Below, one piece after another: positions 41,199-49,177 of a stretch of DNA of 51,165 nucleotides; the first letter of the stretch is position 1; each line of letters opens with the position of its first letter. Below the pieces are notes generated by a model, which saw only the letters and a program-made list of their open reading frames with translations, made no database searches and was not told where the DNA came from. The DNA comes from Kitasatospora aureofaciens (GTDB lineage: Bacteria > Actinomycetota > Actinomycetes > Streptomycetales > Streptomycetaceae): assembly GCF_019192735.1 (NCBI RefSeq), contig NZ_JAHTKP010000057.1, forward strand, positions 1 to 51,165, read 5' to 3'. Made by a program: the position numbers and the translations under genes.

Positions 41199-42103
41199 CG
41201 GCCCCGGTGCTGGAGACGCCGGCCGCCCCCGCGCGGCCGGTGGCGCCCGCGAGCGCACCGCCCGTCCGGGCCGAGAAGGCGACCGTGACGCCCGCGCGGC
41301 GGCGGTTCCTCCAGGGCGCCTGGGCGGTCAGCCTGCTGGCCGCGCTGGTGCTGGGCTTCGTCGGATACCTGTTCACGCTCTCGTACGTCCAGGAGCGGCA
41401 CTACCAGTCCACCGCGTACAAGACCTTCCGGGACCAGCTGGCCCGGGCGGTCGCCCCGACCGGCCCCGCGCCGGACGGGGAGCCGGTGGCGCTGCTGGAC
41501 ATCCCGGCGATCGGCCTGCACCAGGCCGTCGTCGTCGAGGGCACCACCGGCCGGGACCTCATGCGCGGGCCCGGCCACCGGCGGGACACCGCACTGCCCG
41601 GCCAGGGCGGCGTCGCGGTGGTGTTCGGCCGCGGGGCCACCTTCGGGGCGCCGTTCGCCGAGTTGTCCAGGCTCCGGGCCGGCGACAAGATCGAGACCAC
41701 CACCGGGCAGGGCAAGTTCACCTACACCGTCAACGTGTACGGCGACGGCGACAACCCGATCGTGGACCCGGCCCGCAACCGGCTGGTCCTGGTCACCGGC
41801 GACTCCGACTGGATCCCCGGCTCCACCGTGATGATCGGCGCCCGGCTGGACGGCGACCCGGAGCAGAACCCCGGCGGCCGGCCCGCGACCGTCCCGTACG
41901 ACAAGGCGCTGGCCGCGGACAAGGGCGCGCTGGCCACGCTGCAGCTGTGGTCGCTCGGGCTGCTCGGCGCGGTGGTCGCCGCGCTGCTGCTGGCCCGGTA
42001 CTGGCGCCGCTCGGCCGCCTACCTGAGCCTCGCGCCGGTTGTCGGCGCGGTGCTCTGGGCGGTCTACGAGAACGCCGCCGCCCTGCTGCCCAACCTCTAC
42101 TGA
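41195..42103 (+). CDS. sortase-fold membrane protein lacking the catalytic Cys and His
   Basis: A 302-residue protein with one N-terminal TM helix, an extracytoplasmic sortase domain (~95-218), and two C-terminal TM helices. The landmarks of class E sortases are clear: IPAIGLHQAVVVEGTT, GPGHRRDTALPGQGG and FGAPFAELSRLRAGDKI. However, the expected A/S-G-H-R is FGRG (residues 144-147, His to Arg146), and the T-L-x-T-C motif is LVLVTGDS (Cys to Gly202). Arg217 in GARL is kept. It therefore cannot act as a transpeptidase by the known mechanism, and neighbouring surface proteins lack sorting signals. The GTG at 41195 overlaps the pstS stop (GTGA). It may be a structural partner of the anchored binding proteins. 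Confidence 0.82.
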   Translation: MTAPVLETPAAPARPVAPASAPPVRAEKATVTPARRRFLQGAWAVSLLAALVLGFVGYLFTLSYVQERHYQSTAYKTFRDQLARAVAPTGPAPDGEPVALLDIPAIGLHQAVVVEGTTGRDLMRGPGHRRDTALPGQGGVAVVFGRGATFGAPFAELSRLRAGDKIETTTGQGKFTYTVNVYGDGDNPIVDPARNRLVLVTGDSDWIPGSTVMIGARLDGDPEQNPGGRPATVPYDKALAADKGALATLQLWSLGLLGAVVAALLLARYWRRSAAYLSLAPVVGAVLWAVYENAAALLPNLY

Positions 42104-42126
42104 CGCGCGCCCGGAGGACCGTACCG

Positions 42127-43071
42127 ATGACGGATGCACCGATGACCGACACCCCGCCGCTCCAGGCGCCGCCCGCTCCGGCCGCGGCGGGGGCGCCGCC
42201 CGTTCCGCCTCATGGGACCGACCCGGCCGCGGACACCCTCACCCTGCCGCCCGTCTCCGCGCAGGCCCGGCCCGCCCCGCGACCCGGCGACGGCCCGCTT
42301 GCTGGGCTGGAGACCCGGGACGTCTCCGCCTGGTTCGGCGCGCGCAAGGTGCTGGAGCGGGTCTCGCTGGCGATGCCGGCCGGGGAGGTCACCGCGCTGA
42401 TCGGCCCGTCCGGCTGCGGCAAGTCCACCTACCTGCGGATCCTCAACCGGATGCACGAGATGGTGCGCGGCGCCGCGCTCGCCGGCGAGGTGCTGCTGGA
42501 CGGCGACGACGTCTACCGCCTCGACCGGCGCCCCGCCGAGGTGCGGCGCCGGATCGGCATGGTGTTCCAGCGGCCCAACCCGTTCCCGGCGATGTCCATC
42601 CAGGACAACGTCTCCAGCGGGCTGAAGCTGGCCGGGATCAAGGTGTCCAAGGAGGAGCGCCGGCACCTCGTGGAGACCAGCCTGCGCCGGGCCGGACTCT
42701 GGGACGAGGTGGCCACCCGGCTGCACACCCCGGGCGGCGCGCTCTCCGGCGGGCAGCAGCAACGCCTGTGCATCGCACGGTCGTTGGCCGTCTCGCCGGA
42801 CATCCTGCTGATGGACGAGCCGTGCTCGGCGCTCGACCCGACCTCCACCCGGCGTGTCGAGGAGACCATCGCCGAGCTGCGCGGACGGCTCACCATCGTG
42901 ATCGTCACGCACAACATGCAGCAGGCGCAGCGGGTTTCGCAGACCTGCGCGTTCTTCCTGGCCACCCACGACACCCCGGGCCGGATCGTCGAGGCCGGGC
43001 CGACCGGGCAGATCTTCGGCAGCCCGCGCGACCAGCGCACCTCGGACTACGTCAACGGGCGCTTCGGCTAG
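42127..43071 (+). CDS. pstB: phosphate-type ABC transporter ATPase PstB
   Basis: A 314-residue ATPase. After a ~55-residue Pro/Ala-rich N-terminal extension not found in standard PstB (~258 residues), it has Walker A GPSGCGKST with YLRILNRMHE (the PstB-specific R-x-x-N-R-M), the Q-loop GMVFQRPNPFPAMSI, signature LSGGQQQRLCIAR, Walker B ILLMDEPCSALDP and switch TVIVTHNM-like IVIVTHNMQQAQ. These are diagnostic of PstB. The ATG at 42127 follows GGAGG at 10 nt. It is the last gene of the plus-strand locus. A hairpin spanning its TAG and the stop of the convergent HAD gene follows. Confidence 0.93.
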   Translation: MTDAPMTDTPPLQAPPAPAAAGAPPVPPHGTDPAADTLTLPPVSAQARPAPRPGDGPLAGLETRDVSAWFGARKVLERVSLAMPAGEVTALIGPSGCGKSTYLRILNRMHEMVRGAALAGEVLLDGDDVYRLDRRPAEVRRRIGMVFQRPNPFPAMSIQDNVSSGLKLAGIKVSKEERRHLVETSLRRAGLWDEVATRLHTPGGALSGGQQQRLCIARSLAVSPDILLMDEPCSALDPTSTRRVEETIAELRGRLTIVIVTHNMQQAQRVSQTCAFFLATHDTPGRIVEAGPTGQIFGSPRDQRTSDYVNGRFG

Positions 43072-43092
43072 GGGAGTTGCTCGACTAGCCGA
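43064..43092. terminator. hairpin spanning both stop codons of convergent genes
   Basis: TCGGCTAG pairs with CTAGCCGA (8 bp, 13-nt loop). The left arm includes the pstB TAG and the right arm includes the TAG of the minus-strand HAD gene, so one hairpin could end both transcripts. Confidence 0.5.
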
Positions 43093-43927
43093 GTCGCAGG
43101 AGCTGCTCCAGCACCGCCGCGACGCCGTCCTGCTCGTTGCTCACCGTGTGCAGCGGCACCGCCGCCAGCACCTGCGGGTGTGCGTTGGCGACGGCGTACG
43201 CGGTGCCGGCCCAGGCCAGCATCTCCAGGTCGTTCGGCATGTCGCCGAACGCGACCACCTCGCTGCGGTCGATCCCGTGCCCGGCGCACCAGCCGGCCAG
43301 CGCGCTGGCCTTGGTGACGCCGGGCGCGCTGATCTCCAGCAGCGGGATCGGCGCGGAGCGGGTGATCTCGGCGAGGTGCCCGGCCGCCTCCCGGGCCTCG
43401 CTCAGCAGCTTGTCCGGGTCGAGGTCCGGGTGCTTGGCGAGCAGCTTGAACAGGCCGCGCACCGGGCCGCCGGTGCCCAGCAGCTCCTCCGCCGGGCCGA
43501 TCGGGTGGTCCACGTCCTCGCCCCACATCGGCACCTCGTACCCGGGCTCGCGGGCGAACCCGGCCGGGTACTCGAAGGCGAACGCGGTGCCGGGCAGTTT
43601 GGCCCGCAGGATCCCGACCACGGCCAGCGCGGTCTCCTCCGGCAGCGGGAAGGACTCCAGCAGCTCACCGCGCCGCACGTCGACGATCGCGCCGCCGTTG
43701 GAGCAGATCGCCACCCCGTGCCCGCCGATGTGCGGGCTGACCTGCTGCATCCAGCGCGGCGGCCGCCCGGTGACGAACACCACCTGCACCCCGACCGCCT
43801 CCGCCGCCGCGAGCGCCGCGGCGGTGCGTTCGGTGACGGTGCCGCCGCTGCACAGCAGGGTGCCGTCCAGGTCGGTGGCGATGAGGCGGGGGATGCGGGG
43901 TTCGGTCACCGGTCCATCTTCGCCCAT
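43085..43927 (-). CDS. HAD-superfamily hydrolase, Cof/YbiV-like subfamily
   Basis: A 280-residue phosphatase of the haloacid dehalogenase superfamily, C2-cap (Cof-type). Motif I is IATDLDGTLL with the nucleophile and acid/base aspartates, motif II VVFVTGRPP, motif III Lys in GVTKASALAGW, and motif IV AFGDMPNDLEML. All catalytic residues are present. Such enzymes dephosphorylate sugar phosphates or nucleotides; specificity is not readable. The ATG at 43927 is used; a GTG at 43909 is an alternative that starts just before the core strand. It converges on the Pst-like locus, and dephosphorylation next to a phosphate-type transporter may be coincidental. Confidence 0.9.
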   Translation of the reverse strand: MGEDGPVTEPRIPRLIATDLDGTLLCSGGTVTERTAAALAAAEAVGVQVVFVTGRPPRWMQQVSPHIGGHGVAICSNGGAIVDVRRGELLESFPLPEETALAVVGILRAKLPGTAFAFEYPAGFAREPGYEVPMWGEDVDHPIGPAEELLGTGGPVRGLFKLLAKHPDLDPDKLLSEAREAAGHLAEITRSAPIPLLEISAPGVTKASALAGWCAGHGIDRSEVVAFGDMPNDLEMLAWAGTAYAVANAHPQVLAAVPLHTVSNEQDGVAAVLEQLLRLG

Positions 43928-44115
43928 GGGCGCCGTCCGGTCACCGCCGAGGGCGCCGGTCCCTTCTCGGCCCTTCCATCGGTCCGCTATAGCCCTTTAT
44001 CGGCCCTCTTCGGTCCTCCAGGCACCGTTTCCGGCCGATTCGCGCCCGGTGGGAGTGTCCCGCTTCCGTCCGGCGGGCAGAACTGCCCACGGTCACCCCG
44101 TCGGCAGGAAGAGCC

Positions 44116-44307
44116 ATGCCCACTCGCCAGCTCCGAGACGAGACTCCCCCGACCGCCCCTCCCGTCGCCCGCGCCGCCACGCGCGAGCCCGTCCTGCTCG
44201 GCGACGTGCTCTTCCAGACGCTCGCCGAGATCGCCCGCCGCGCCCCGGACGGGCCCGCCGAGCCGGAGCCGAGGCTCCCGGCCCAGCGCACCCGCCCGCA
44301 CCCCTAG
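44116..44307 (+). CDS. small hypothetical protein, 63 residues
   Basis: A short open frame beginning MPTRQLRDETPPTAPPVA with GCAGGAAG upstream and near-complete G/C at third codon positions, which argues that it is translated. The sequence is hydrophilic and Pro/Arg-rich with one amphipathic helix (EPVLLGDVLFQTLAEIARRA). No family is recognised, and no signal or TM segment is present. It ends 16 bp before the convergent luciferase-like gene. Small proteins of this type could be missed in standard annotation. Confidence 0.5.
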   Translation: MPTRQLRDETPPTAPPVARAATREPVLLGDVLFQTLAEIARRAPDGPAEPEPRLPAQRTRPHP

Positions 44308-44322
44308 CGCAGCGGAGCCCGC

Positions 44323-45210
44323 TCAGCCGAGCTGGGCGAGGCCCTCGGTGGCGATCTTCTCGAAGACGGCGAGGTCGTTGGCGAAGACCGAGTCCGGCAC
44401 CGGCCAGTGGATCACCAGCTCGGTGATCCCCAGCTCCTGGTACCTGCCCGCCCAGTCGACGAACGCGTCCAGCGACTGCAGCGGCTGCTCCGCCGTCGAG
44501 CCCTGGAGCAGCACCTTCTCCAGCGTCGCCACGTCCCGGCCGGTGGCCTCGCAGGCCACGGTCAGCTTCTCGATCTGCTTCTTGATCACCTCTGGCGCCT
44601 GCTCGACCGGCACGTCCGCGGGCCCGCGCGGGTCGCCGTACGTCACCCAGCCCTGCCCGTACTCGGCCGCCAGCCGCAGCCCGCGCGGCCCGGTCGCGGC
44701 CACGTAGAACGGCACCCGCGGCGTCTGCACGCAGCCGGGGATGTTCCGCGCCTCGACCGCCGAGTAGTACGCGCCGGTCTCGGTCGTCGCGTCCTGGCGC
44801 AGCAGCTTGTCGAGCAGCGGCAGGAACTCCCCGAACCGGTCCGCCCGCTCCTTCGGCGACCACGCCTCCTGCCCCATCGCCGTCGCGTCGAAGCCCGTCC
44901 CGCCGGCCCCGATCCCCAGCGTCAGCCGCCCGCCGGACACATCGTCCAGCGTGACCAGCTCCTTCGCCAGCGTCACCGGGTGCCGGAAGTTCGGCGAGGT
45001 CACCAGCGTGCCGAGGCGGATCCGCTCGGTCGCACAGGCGGCGGCGGTCAGGGTCGGGATCGCCCCGAACCAGGCCTCCTCCCGGAAGGACCGCCACGAG
45101 AGGTGGTCATAGGTGTACGCGGCGTGGAACCCGAGCTCCTCGGCCCGCCGCCAGATCTTCTGTCCCTCGTTCCACCGGTGGATGGGGAGGATGACCGTAC
45201 TCAGTCGCAT
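44323..45210 (-). CDS. LLM-class F420-dependent oxidoreductase
   Basis: A 295-residue TIM-barrel protein of the luciferase-like monooxygenase family. The N-terminal LSTVILPIHRWNEGQKIWRRAEELGFHAAYTYDH and WFGAIPTLTAAACATERIRLGTLVTSPNFRHPVTLAKELVTLDDVSGGRLTLGIGAGG are typical, and YDH and GAGG mark the cofactor pocket of F420-dependent members. It would reduce or oxidise an unknown substrate with F420. The ATG at 45210 follows GGTCGGTGG. A frameshifted fragment of a close paralogue is preserved about 2 kb away at 47129-47216 on the same strand, evidence that this family was duplicated or exchanged here. Confidence 0.9.
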   Translation of the reverse strand: MRLSTVILPIHRWNEGQKIWRRAEELGFHAAYTYDHLSWRSFREEAWFGAIPTLTAAACATERIRLGTLVTSPNFRHPVTLAKELVTLDDVSGGRLTLGIGAGGTGFDATAMGQEAWSPKERADRFGEFLPLLDKLLRQDATTETGAYYSAVEARNIPGCVQTPRVPFYVAATGPRGLRLAAEYGQGWVTYGDPRGPADVPVEQAPEVIKKQIEKLTVACEATGRDVATLEKVLLQGSTAEQPLQSLDAFVDWAGRYQELGITELVIHWPVPDSVFANDLAVFEKIATEGLAQLG

Positions 45211-45549
45211 GCCACCGACCCTACGGGAGCGATCGTCGTGAGCCCCGATCATCGAGGCAGGCCGAACCTCCGGATCAGCACGCTGCGTAGCGTAGTGGAC
45301 CAACAAGCTCGCGCAGTGGCCGCTACCGCACCCGGCTGCCCCACGGGCCGCCCGGCGAGATACTTCCTCCCGCACCTGCGCGAGTACCGCTGCGGGTCCG
45401 CCGGCCCGCTCTCCGCCCGGCGCTGCGGCACAGCCCCGCACCGATCAACCCGGTCGAGCGAAGTACTCCCGATCCGCCTCCACCGTCCAGGGCGATGTCG
45501 ATAGCCTGCCCCGCAGTACACCGTCGTCTGTTCTCCACGAAGGTCCGCC
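45211..45549. other. divergent intergenic region, 339 bp
   Basis: The spacer separates the luciferase-like gene from the unknown gene at 45550. A plus-strand frame across about 45310-45450 keeps fairly high third-position GC (for example GRPARYFLPHLREYRCGS) but has no start or recognisable domain; it may be a decayed gene. A CGATAGCCT -10-like element lies at 45497-45505, before the next gene. Confidence 0.35.
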
Positions 45550-46920
45550 ATGTCACCCGTGTCCCGCAACCGCAGGTCGAACACCAAGAAGCAGCAGGGC
45601 AACAAGAAGCGTTCGGGCAACCCGGCTTCCCCGAAGAACATCCCCACCCCGCGCGAGCGGCTGGACCTCTCGGACCTCCACAGCGGCAACCCCTTCGGGC
45701 ACCCGTCCGGCCTGTCGTTCCTGCAGCGGCTCGCGGGCGCGGGGTCCGCACGACCCGACTGGTTCGGGCCGTCCATCGAAGGGCTCCTCGACGAGGCCGA
45801 GGTGTTGCTCGACGCCCAGGGCCCGCGTCAGCTGGAGGACATGACGGCTCACCTGCTGGGAGCACACGTCCACAAGGCCGTCCAGGACGAGCACTCCCTC
45901 TTCCTCGGCGACTGGGTCGAGGAACTGATCGACGTGGCGGAGCGAGAGGCACGGGAACAGCTGGCCGACGGGGCGCCCGGCGGCCGGGCTGCCTGCCTGC
46001 TCCTGCACGGCCTGACTTCGGTCGGCTCACCTGCGGTCGCGCACATGGCGGATGCGGCACTGTCCCGGCTGCACCCGGTCGTGCACGGCACAGACACCGG
46101 GGAGCACTGGCCGGACTGGCTCGGCTCGGCAGCGAAGCCGCTGATGACCGGAGACGTGTGGACGATGCGCGACGTGTACGGCTCACGGATCGGCGTCATC
46201 GCGGCCACCAGCTACCCGAACGGTGCCGACCCGGCTGTCTACCTCTTCGACGTCGACGCCTGCGGCTTCGTCGTGCTCGCCGGAGGCGGCACCTTCGACG
46301 ACGCGGACCAGGCCGCCGCAGCCTGGTGCACCGCAGTTGGCGCGGCGGCCGCCGACTGCGTCCCGCAACCACTCGACAAGGCTGACACGGAAGCGCTGCG
46401 CTGCCTCATCGAGGTGGACCTGAGTGAGATCACCATCCATGGGACGGAGTCGCGGGCGGTGTGGGACGAGTGGTTCCGTGCCCTGCGGCGCATCCACGAC
46501 CTGTCCGACGCCCTGCAGCGGCACGGCAGCTCACTGCCGACGCCCCTCAACCTCTACCAGGACATCGACGTCACGCCGACGGTGGACGCGTTCTCCGCCT
46601 GGCTGTGGCACGAGCACGGCGAGGAACCCGAACCGGAGGCCGTGGGCGCGCTGGTCGGCGAGTGGCTGGAGGGTGCCTTGCCCGACACCGCCGACTCGGT
46701 GTCACCACATCGGATCGAGCACCAACTCGGTCTGATCAACGACTGGATCCCCGACCATCCGGCCACCATCGGAGCCAAGCGGCTGCTGCCGCACTGGGTG
46801 CGATTCCTCGCGCAGCGGGCGAACATCCCCGACACTGCGGCCGCCGCCGCCCTCGCGACTCTGGCCACCGCGTCCGGGGGTGGCCACCGGGCTGCCGAGC
46901 ACTGCCGCGACGTGCACTGA
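45550..46920 (+). CDS. hypothetical protein, 456 residues, unrecognised family
   Basis: A large soluble protein starting with a basic, disordered tail (MSPVSRNRRSNTKKQQGNKK). The middle contains AREQLADGAPGGRAACLLLHGLTSVG, a DVYGSRIGVIAATSYPNGADPAVYLFDVDACGFVVLAGGG beta-rich domain, and a helical C-terminus (WVRFLAQRANIPDTAAAAALATLATASGG). No catalytic motif, TM or signal segment was recognised. The basic N-terminus suggests binding to nucleic acid or a polyanion, as inference. The ATG at 45550 is preceded by AGGTCCGCC. It appears monocistronic, with gene remnants downstream. Confidence 0.72.
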   Translation: MSPVSRNRRSNTKKQQGNKKRSGNPASPKNIPTPRERLDLSDLHSGNPFGHPSGLSFLQRLAGAGSARPDWFGPSIEGLLDEAEVLLDAQGPRQLEDMTAHLLGAHVHKAVQDEHSLFLGDWVEELIDVAEREAREQLADGAPGGRAACLLLHGLTSVGSPAVAHMADAALSRLHPVVHGTDTGEHWPDWLGSAAKPLMTGDVWTMRDVYGSRIGVIAATSYPNGADPAVYLFDVDACGFVVLAGGGTFDDADQAAAAWCTAVGAAAADCVPQPLDKADTEALRCLIEVDLSEITIHGTESRAVWDEWFRALRRIHDLSDALQRHGSSLPTPLNLYQDIDVTPTVDAFSAWLWHEHGEEPEPEAVGALVGEWLEGALPDTADSVSPHRIEHQLGLINDWIPDHPATIGAKRLLPHWVRFLAQRANIPDTAAAAALATLATASGGGHRAAEHCRDVH

Positions 46921-46931
46921 TCCCGTGAGCA

Positions 46932-47062
46932 CGTGGCCGAGCTCGGCGGCTGCTGCCCGCATGGATCTCGCGGGACCAGGGCGTACTGACGCTTCACGAC
47001 GGTGGACAGGCCGACGACATGGCCAAGCTCTGCGGCACCCGCGTCCGACTCGTCGCGATCTG
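46932..47062 (+). pseudogene. possible 3' remnant of a decayed gene
   Basis: An open frame without a start, ending TGA at 47060-47062, encodes RLLPAWISRDQGVLTLHDGG and then QADDMAKLCGTRVRLVAI. It has coding-like composition although it follows directly after the stop of the unknown gene in another frame. It looks like the C-terminal 40 residues of a lost gene. The family is not recognised. Confidence 0.35.
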
Positions 47063-47128
47063 AGAGCGGGACTCGGACGCTCCCGACAAGCGGTTTGGCA
47101 GGTCAGGCTGCGATAGGTGAACGAGGCT

Positions 47129-47216
47129 TGACCGAGGTCACCGGCGTGCCCAGGCGGACCCGCTCGGTGGCCGTCCCCCGTCACCGTCGGGACCCGCCCG
47201 AACCACTGCTCGTCCG
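47129..47216 (-). pseudogene. fragment of an LLM-class F420 oxidoreductase gene, frameshifted
   Basis: On the minus strand this encodes EQWFGRVPTVT and, after a net 4-nt loss and frame change, ATERVRLGTPVTS. This matches WFGAIPTLTAAACATERIRLGTLVTS of the intact gene at 44323-45210. Nucleotide identity is high in the second half (30 of 34 positions around 47135-47168). The rest of the gene is missing. Confidence 0.8.
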
Positions 47217-47350
47217 CGGCCGACCTGCCGGGTGCCCGGCAAGGCCTGGGGCCGGTGAGGGGAGCCCGGGCGCGGGGGCTGACGGTGGGAGGCGCTAGTC
47301 TGTCCGCCGCACCGTATATCTGATCATGTGTCACACGGGGGTTAGTCATC

Positions 47351-47953
47351 ATGTTCCACTCCAGGAGACTGCTCGCCACCGCCCTGGTCGCGACCGCCGC
47401 GTTCGGGCTCGCCGCGTGCGGGCCGGACAACTCGTCCGACCAGGCCAAGGGCGGCGACTCCAGCGCGGCCGCCACCACGGCGCCCACGGCCACCGCGCCC
47501 GCCACCGGTGCGGCCACCGGTGCGGCCTCGCCGACCGGGAAGCCGGCGCCCACCGGCAAGCCGTCCGGCGGCGCCGACAACGGGCCGGAGGGCTTCTGCA
47601 CCCACGACCCGCTGCCGGCCGGGCAGAAGTGGATCGTCCCGGTCAAGGGCACCACTGCGACGACCCTGGCCTACAAGGACACCAAGGACGTCTGCGGGGT
47701 GAACGACGTCGGCTTCGAGCCGACCGGCGCCGACAAGACCGCGCCGTTCGCGCCCACCGTCAAGGGGCACCTGAGCTCGGTGGTGAAGCCGCCGAAGGAC
47801 GTCACCGTGGACGACCTGGTCAAGCACATCAACGAGTGCATCGCCGCGCCGCACAACGACAAGGGCTTCTACCCCTGCCAGAACAACGACTTCAAGGTCG
47901 CGATCGACGCGTCCGGCAAGGTCACCGAGATGTGGGAGCGCGCGGTCTCCTGA
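47351..47953 (+). CDS. secreted lipoprotein of unknown function
   Basis: A 200-residue lipoprotein. The signal peptide (RRLLATALVATAAFGLAAC) ends in a lipobox L-A-A-C with the lipidated Cys at residue 23. A Thr/Ala/Gly-rich linker of ~45 residues leads to a compact C-terminal domain with four Cys (GFCTHDPL, DVCGVND, NECIAAPHNDKG, YPCQNND), likely two disulfides. The family is not recognised. The ATG at 47351 has GGGGG upstream at the far edge of normal spacing. It is followed by a hairpin and then by a tandem family of membrane-anchored proteins, so it may work on the same surface. Confidence 0.82.
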   Translation: MFHSRRLLATALVATAAFGLAACGPDNSSDQAKGGDSSAAATTAPTATAPATGAATGAASPTGKPAPTGKPSGGADNGPEGFCTHDPLPAGQKWIVPVKGTTATTLAYKDTKDVCGVNDVGFEPTGADKTAPFAPTVKGHLSSVVKPPKDVTVDDLVKHINECIAAPHNDKGFYPCQNNDFKVAIDASGKVTEMWERAVS

Positions 47954-47999
47954 GGCGTCCCCGCTCGGCCGTCACGGGCGAGCACAGCAAAAGAGCAGG

Positions 48000-48034
48000 A
48001 TGGGCGGATCGGCGGTCGGCGCCGGTCCGCCCAT
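48000..48034 (+). terminator. terminator hairpin after the lipoprotein gene
   Basis: ATGGGCGGA and TCCGCCCAT form a perfect 9-bp stem with an inner GC-rich part, flanked by AAAA on the left and TTGCGTTTG on the right, a near-canonical intrinsic terminator. Confidence 0.8.
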
Positions 48035-48098
48035 TGCGTTTGCATCACGGCGTGTCCGATTCATCGAACATTGGGTGGGAGTGCGGCGATTAACTTTG

Positions 48099-48128
48099 TT
48101 GGCAGTGCTCTCAGTGGACTCTCATAAT
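48099..48128 (+). promoter_or_regulatory. sigma-70/HrdB-type promoter of the tandem family
   Basis: TTGGCA, an 18-nt spacer and CATAAT give a good vegetative promoter. Transcription would start near 48135, leaving a ~90-nt leader before the TTG start at 48226. Confidence 0.65.
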
Positions 48129-48225
48129 TCCTGCTGAGACGCGTGACGGACGGTCTGGAGCCGCAGGGGGGCGGTTCGCGAGAGGCCCGCGCGCGCGACA
48201 TTCCACATTTCCCCGGGGGAGTTCC

Positions 48226-49122
48226 TTGTCCGCGCCCGAAAACGAATCCGCCGCCGAGCAGCCGACTGCCGCTCAACCTGCCGTTTCCGGCCAGGAGTTG
48301 ACCGTGGAAGCGGCCGCCGGACCGGTACCGGGAGCCGCGCCCGCGCGCCGGCTGCCGCGCGCCGTCGGCGTCGCGCTGGCCACCGCCGGGCTGCTCGCCG
48401 TCACGGCGGCCAGCGCCGCGGTGACCGTCGCCGTCGGCAAGCCGGACGGCCGCCCGGCCGCCGCCGCGCCCGCGCCGACCGTCGCCGCCTCGGCCTCGGT
48501 GAGCGCCGCTGCGAGCCCGAGCCCGACGCCCACCGCCGTGCCGGTGCCGGTGCCGGTGCCGGTGCCGGTGCCGACCGCCGTCCCGACCACGCCCAAGCCC
48601 GCCAGCACCGTCAAGGGCACGGTCGACGGCGGCAAGCACGAGGGCGACCTGCGCTACTTCCTGCTCCCGATCCCCGACGGCGGCGAGTCGTACGGGCCCG
48701 CGGACGGGATGACCATGAGCAACGACGACGTCGCCGACCAGTTCGGCAAGCAGGACGGGATCATGGACATCCTCGGTTCGTACGGGTACAAGGAGGGCGC
48801 CTCCCGGATGTACCGCACGGCCGACGGCAAGGCCGAAGTGACCGTCACCCTGCTGCACTTCGGCTCGACCGCGATGGCGACCGCGTTCGTCAAGGGCTAC
48901 ACGGTGAAGTCGCAGGACCCGATCGACATCGACGGCGACCCGAACGCCCACGGCTACGTGAAGAAGCCCAGGCAGCAGGCGTACACCGGGTCGATGACCG
49001 GTATCTCCAGCCAGGGCGACGTCCAGTACACGATCGACGTCGAGGTGAAGGGGACGCCGGACAAGGCGCTGCTGAGCGACCTGATGAAGCGGCAGCGCGA
49101 GTGGCTCGCCTCCGGCGGCTGA
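48226..49122 (+). CDS. single-TM extracytoplasmic protein, member 1 of a tandem family
   Basis: A 298-residue protein: a ~45-residue cytoplasmic Pro/Ala-rich N-terminus, one TM helix (AVGVALATAGLLAVTAASAAVTVAVG), a low-complexity stalk with five Pro-Val pairs, and an outer domain of ~170 residues. That domain begins with the family motif DLRYFLLPIPDGG, and later has YRTADGKAEVTVTLLHFGS. The two following genes share the same layout and the D-L-R-x-L-L-x-x-x-P-x-G motif. The TTG at 48226 has GGGGGA upstream and lies behind a good promoter. No catalytic motif is recognised; a surface or ligand-binding role is inferred. Confidence 0.75.
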   Translation: MSAPENESAAEQPTAAQPAVSGQELTVEAAAGPVPGAAPARRLPRAVGVALATAGLLAVTAASAAVTVAVGKPDGRPAAAAPAPTVAASASVSAAASPSPTPTAVPVPVPVPVPVPTAVPTTPKPASTVKGTVDGGKHEGDLRYFLLPIPDGGESYGPADGMTMSNDDVADQFGKQDGIMDILGSYGYKEGASRMYRTADGKAEVTVTLLHFGSTAMATAFVKGYTVKSQDPIDIDGDPNAHGYVKKPRQQAYTGSMTGISSQGDVQYTIDVEVKGTPDKALLSDLMKRQREWLASGG

Positions 49123-49177
49123 GCCCGCGCCGCCGCCCGTCCCCCGACGTCACCCCTTTCTCTTCTGGAGCCACCTC

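Noticed and set aside
41195..42103. Functional class E sortase
   Set aside because: The catalytic Cys and His positions are occupied by Gly and Arg, so the usual annotation as an active sortase is not supported.
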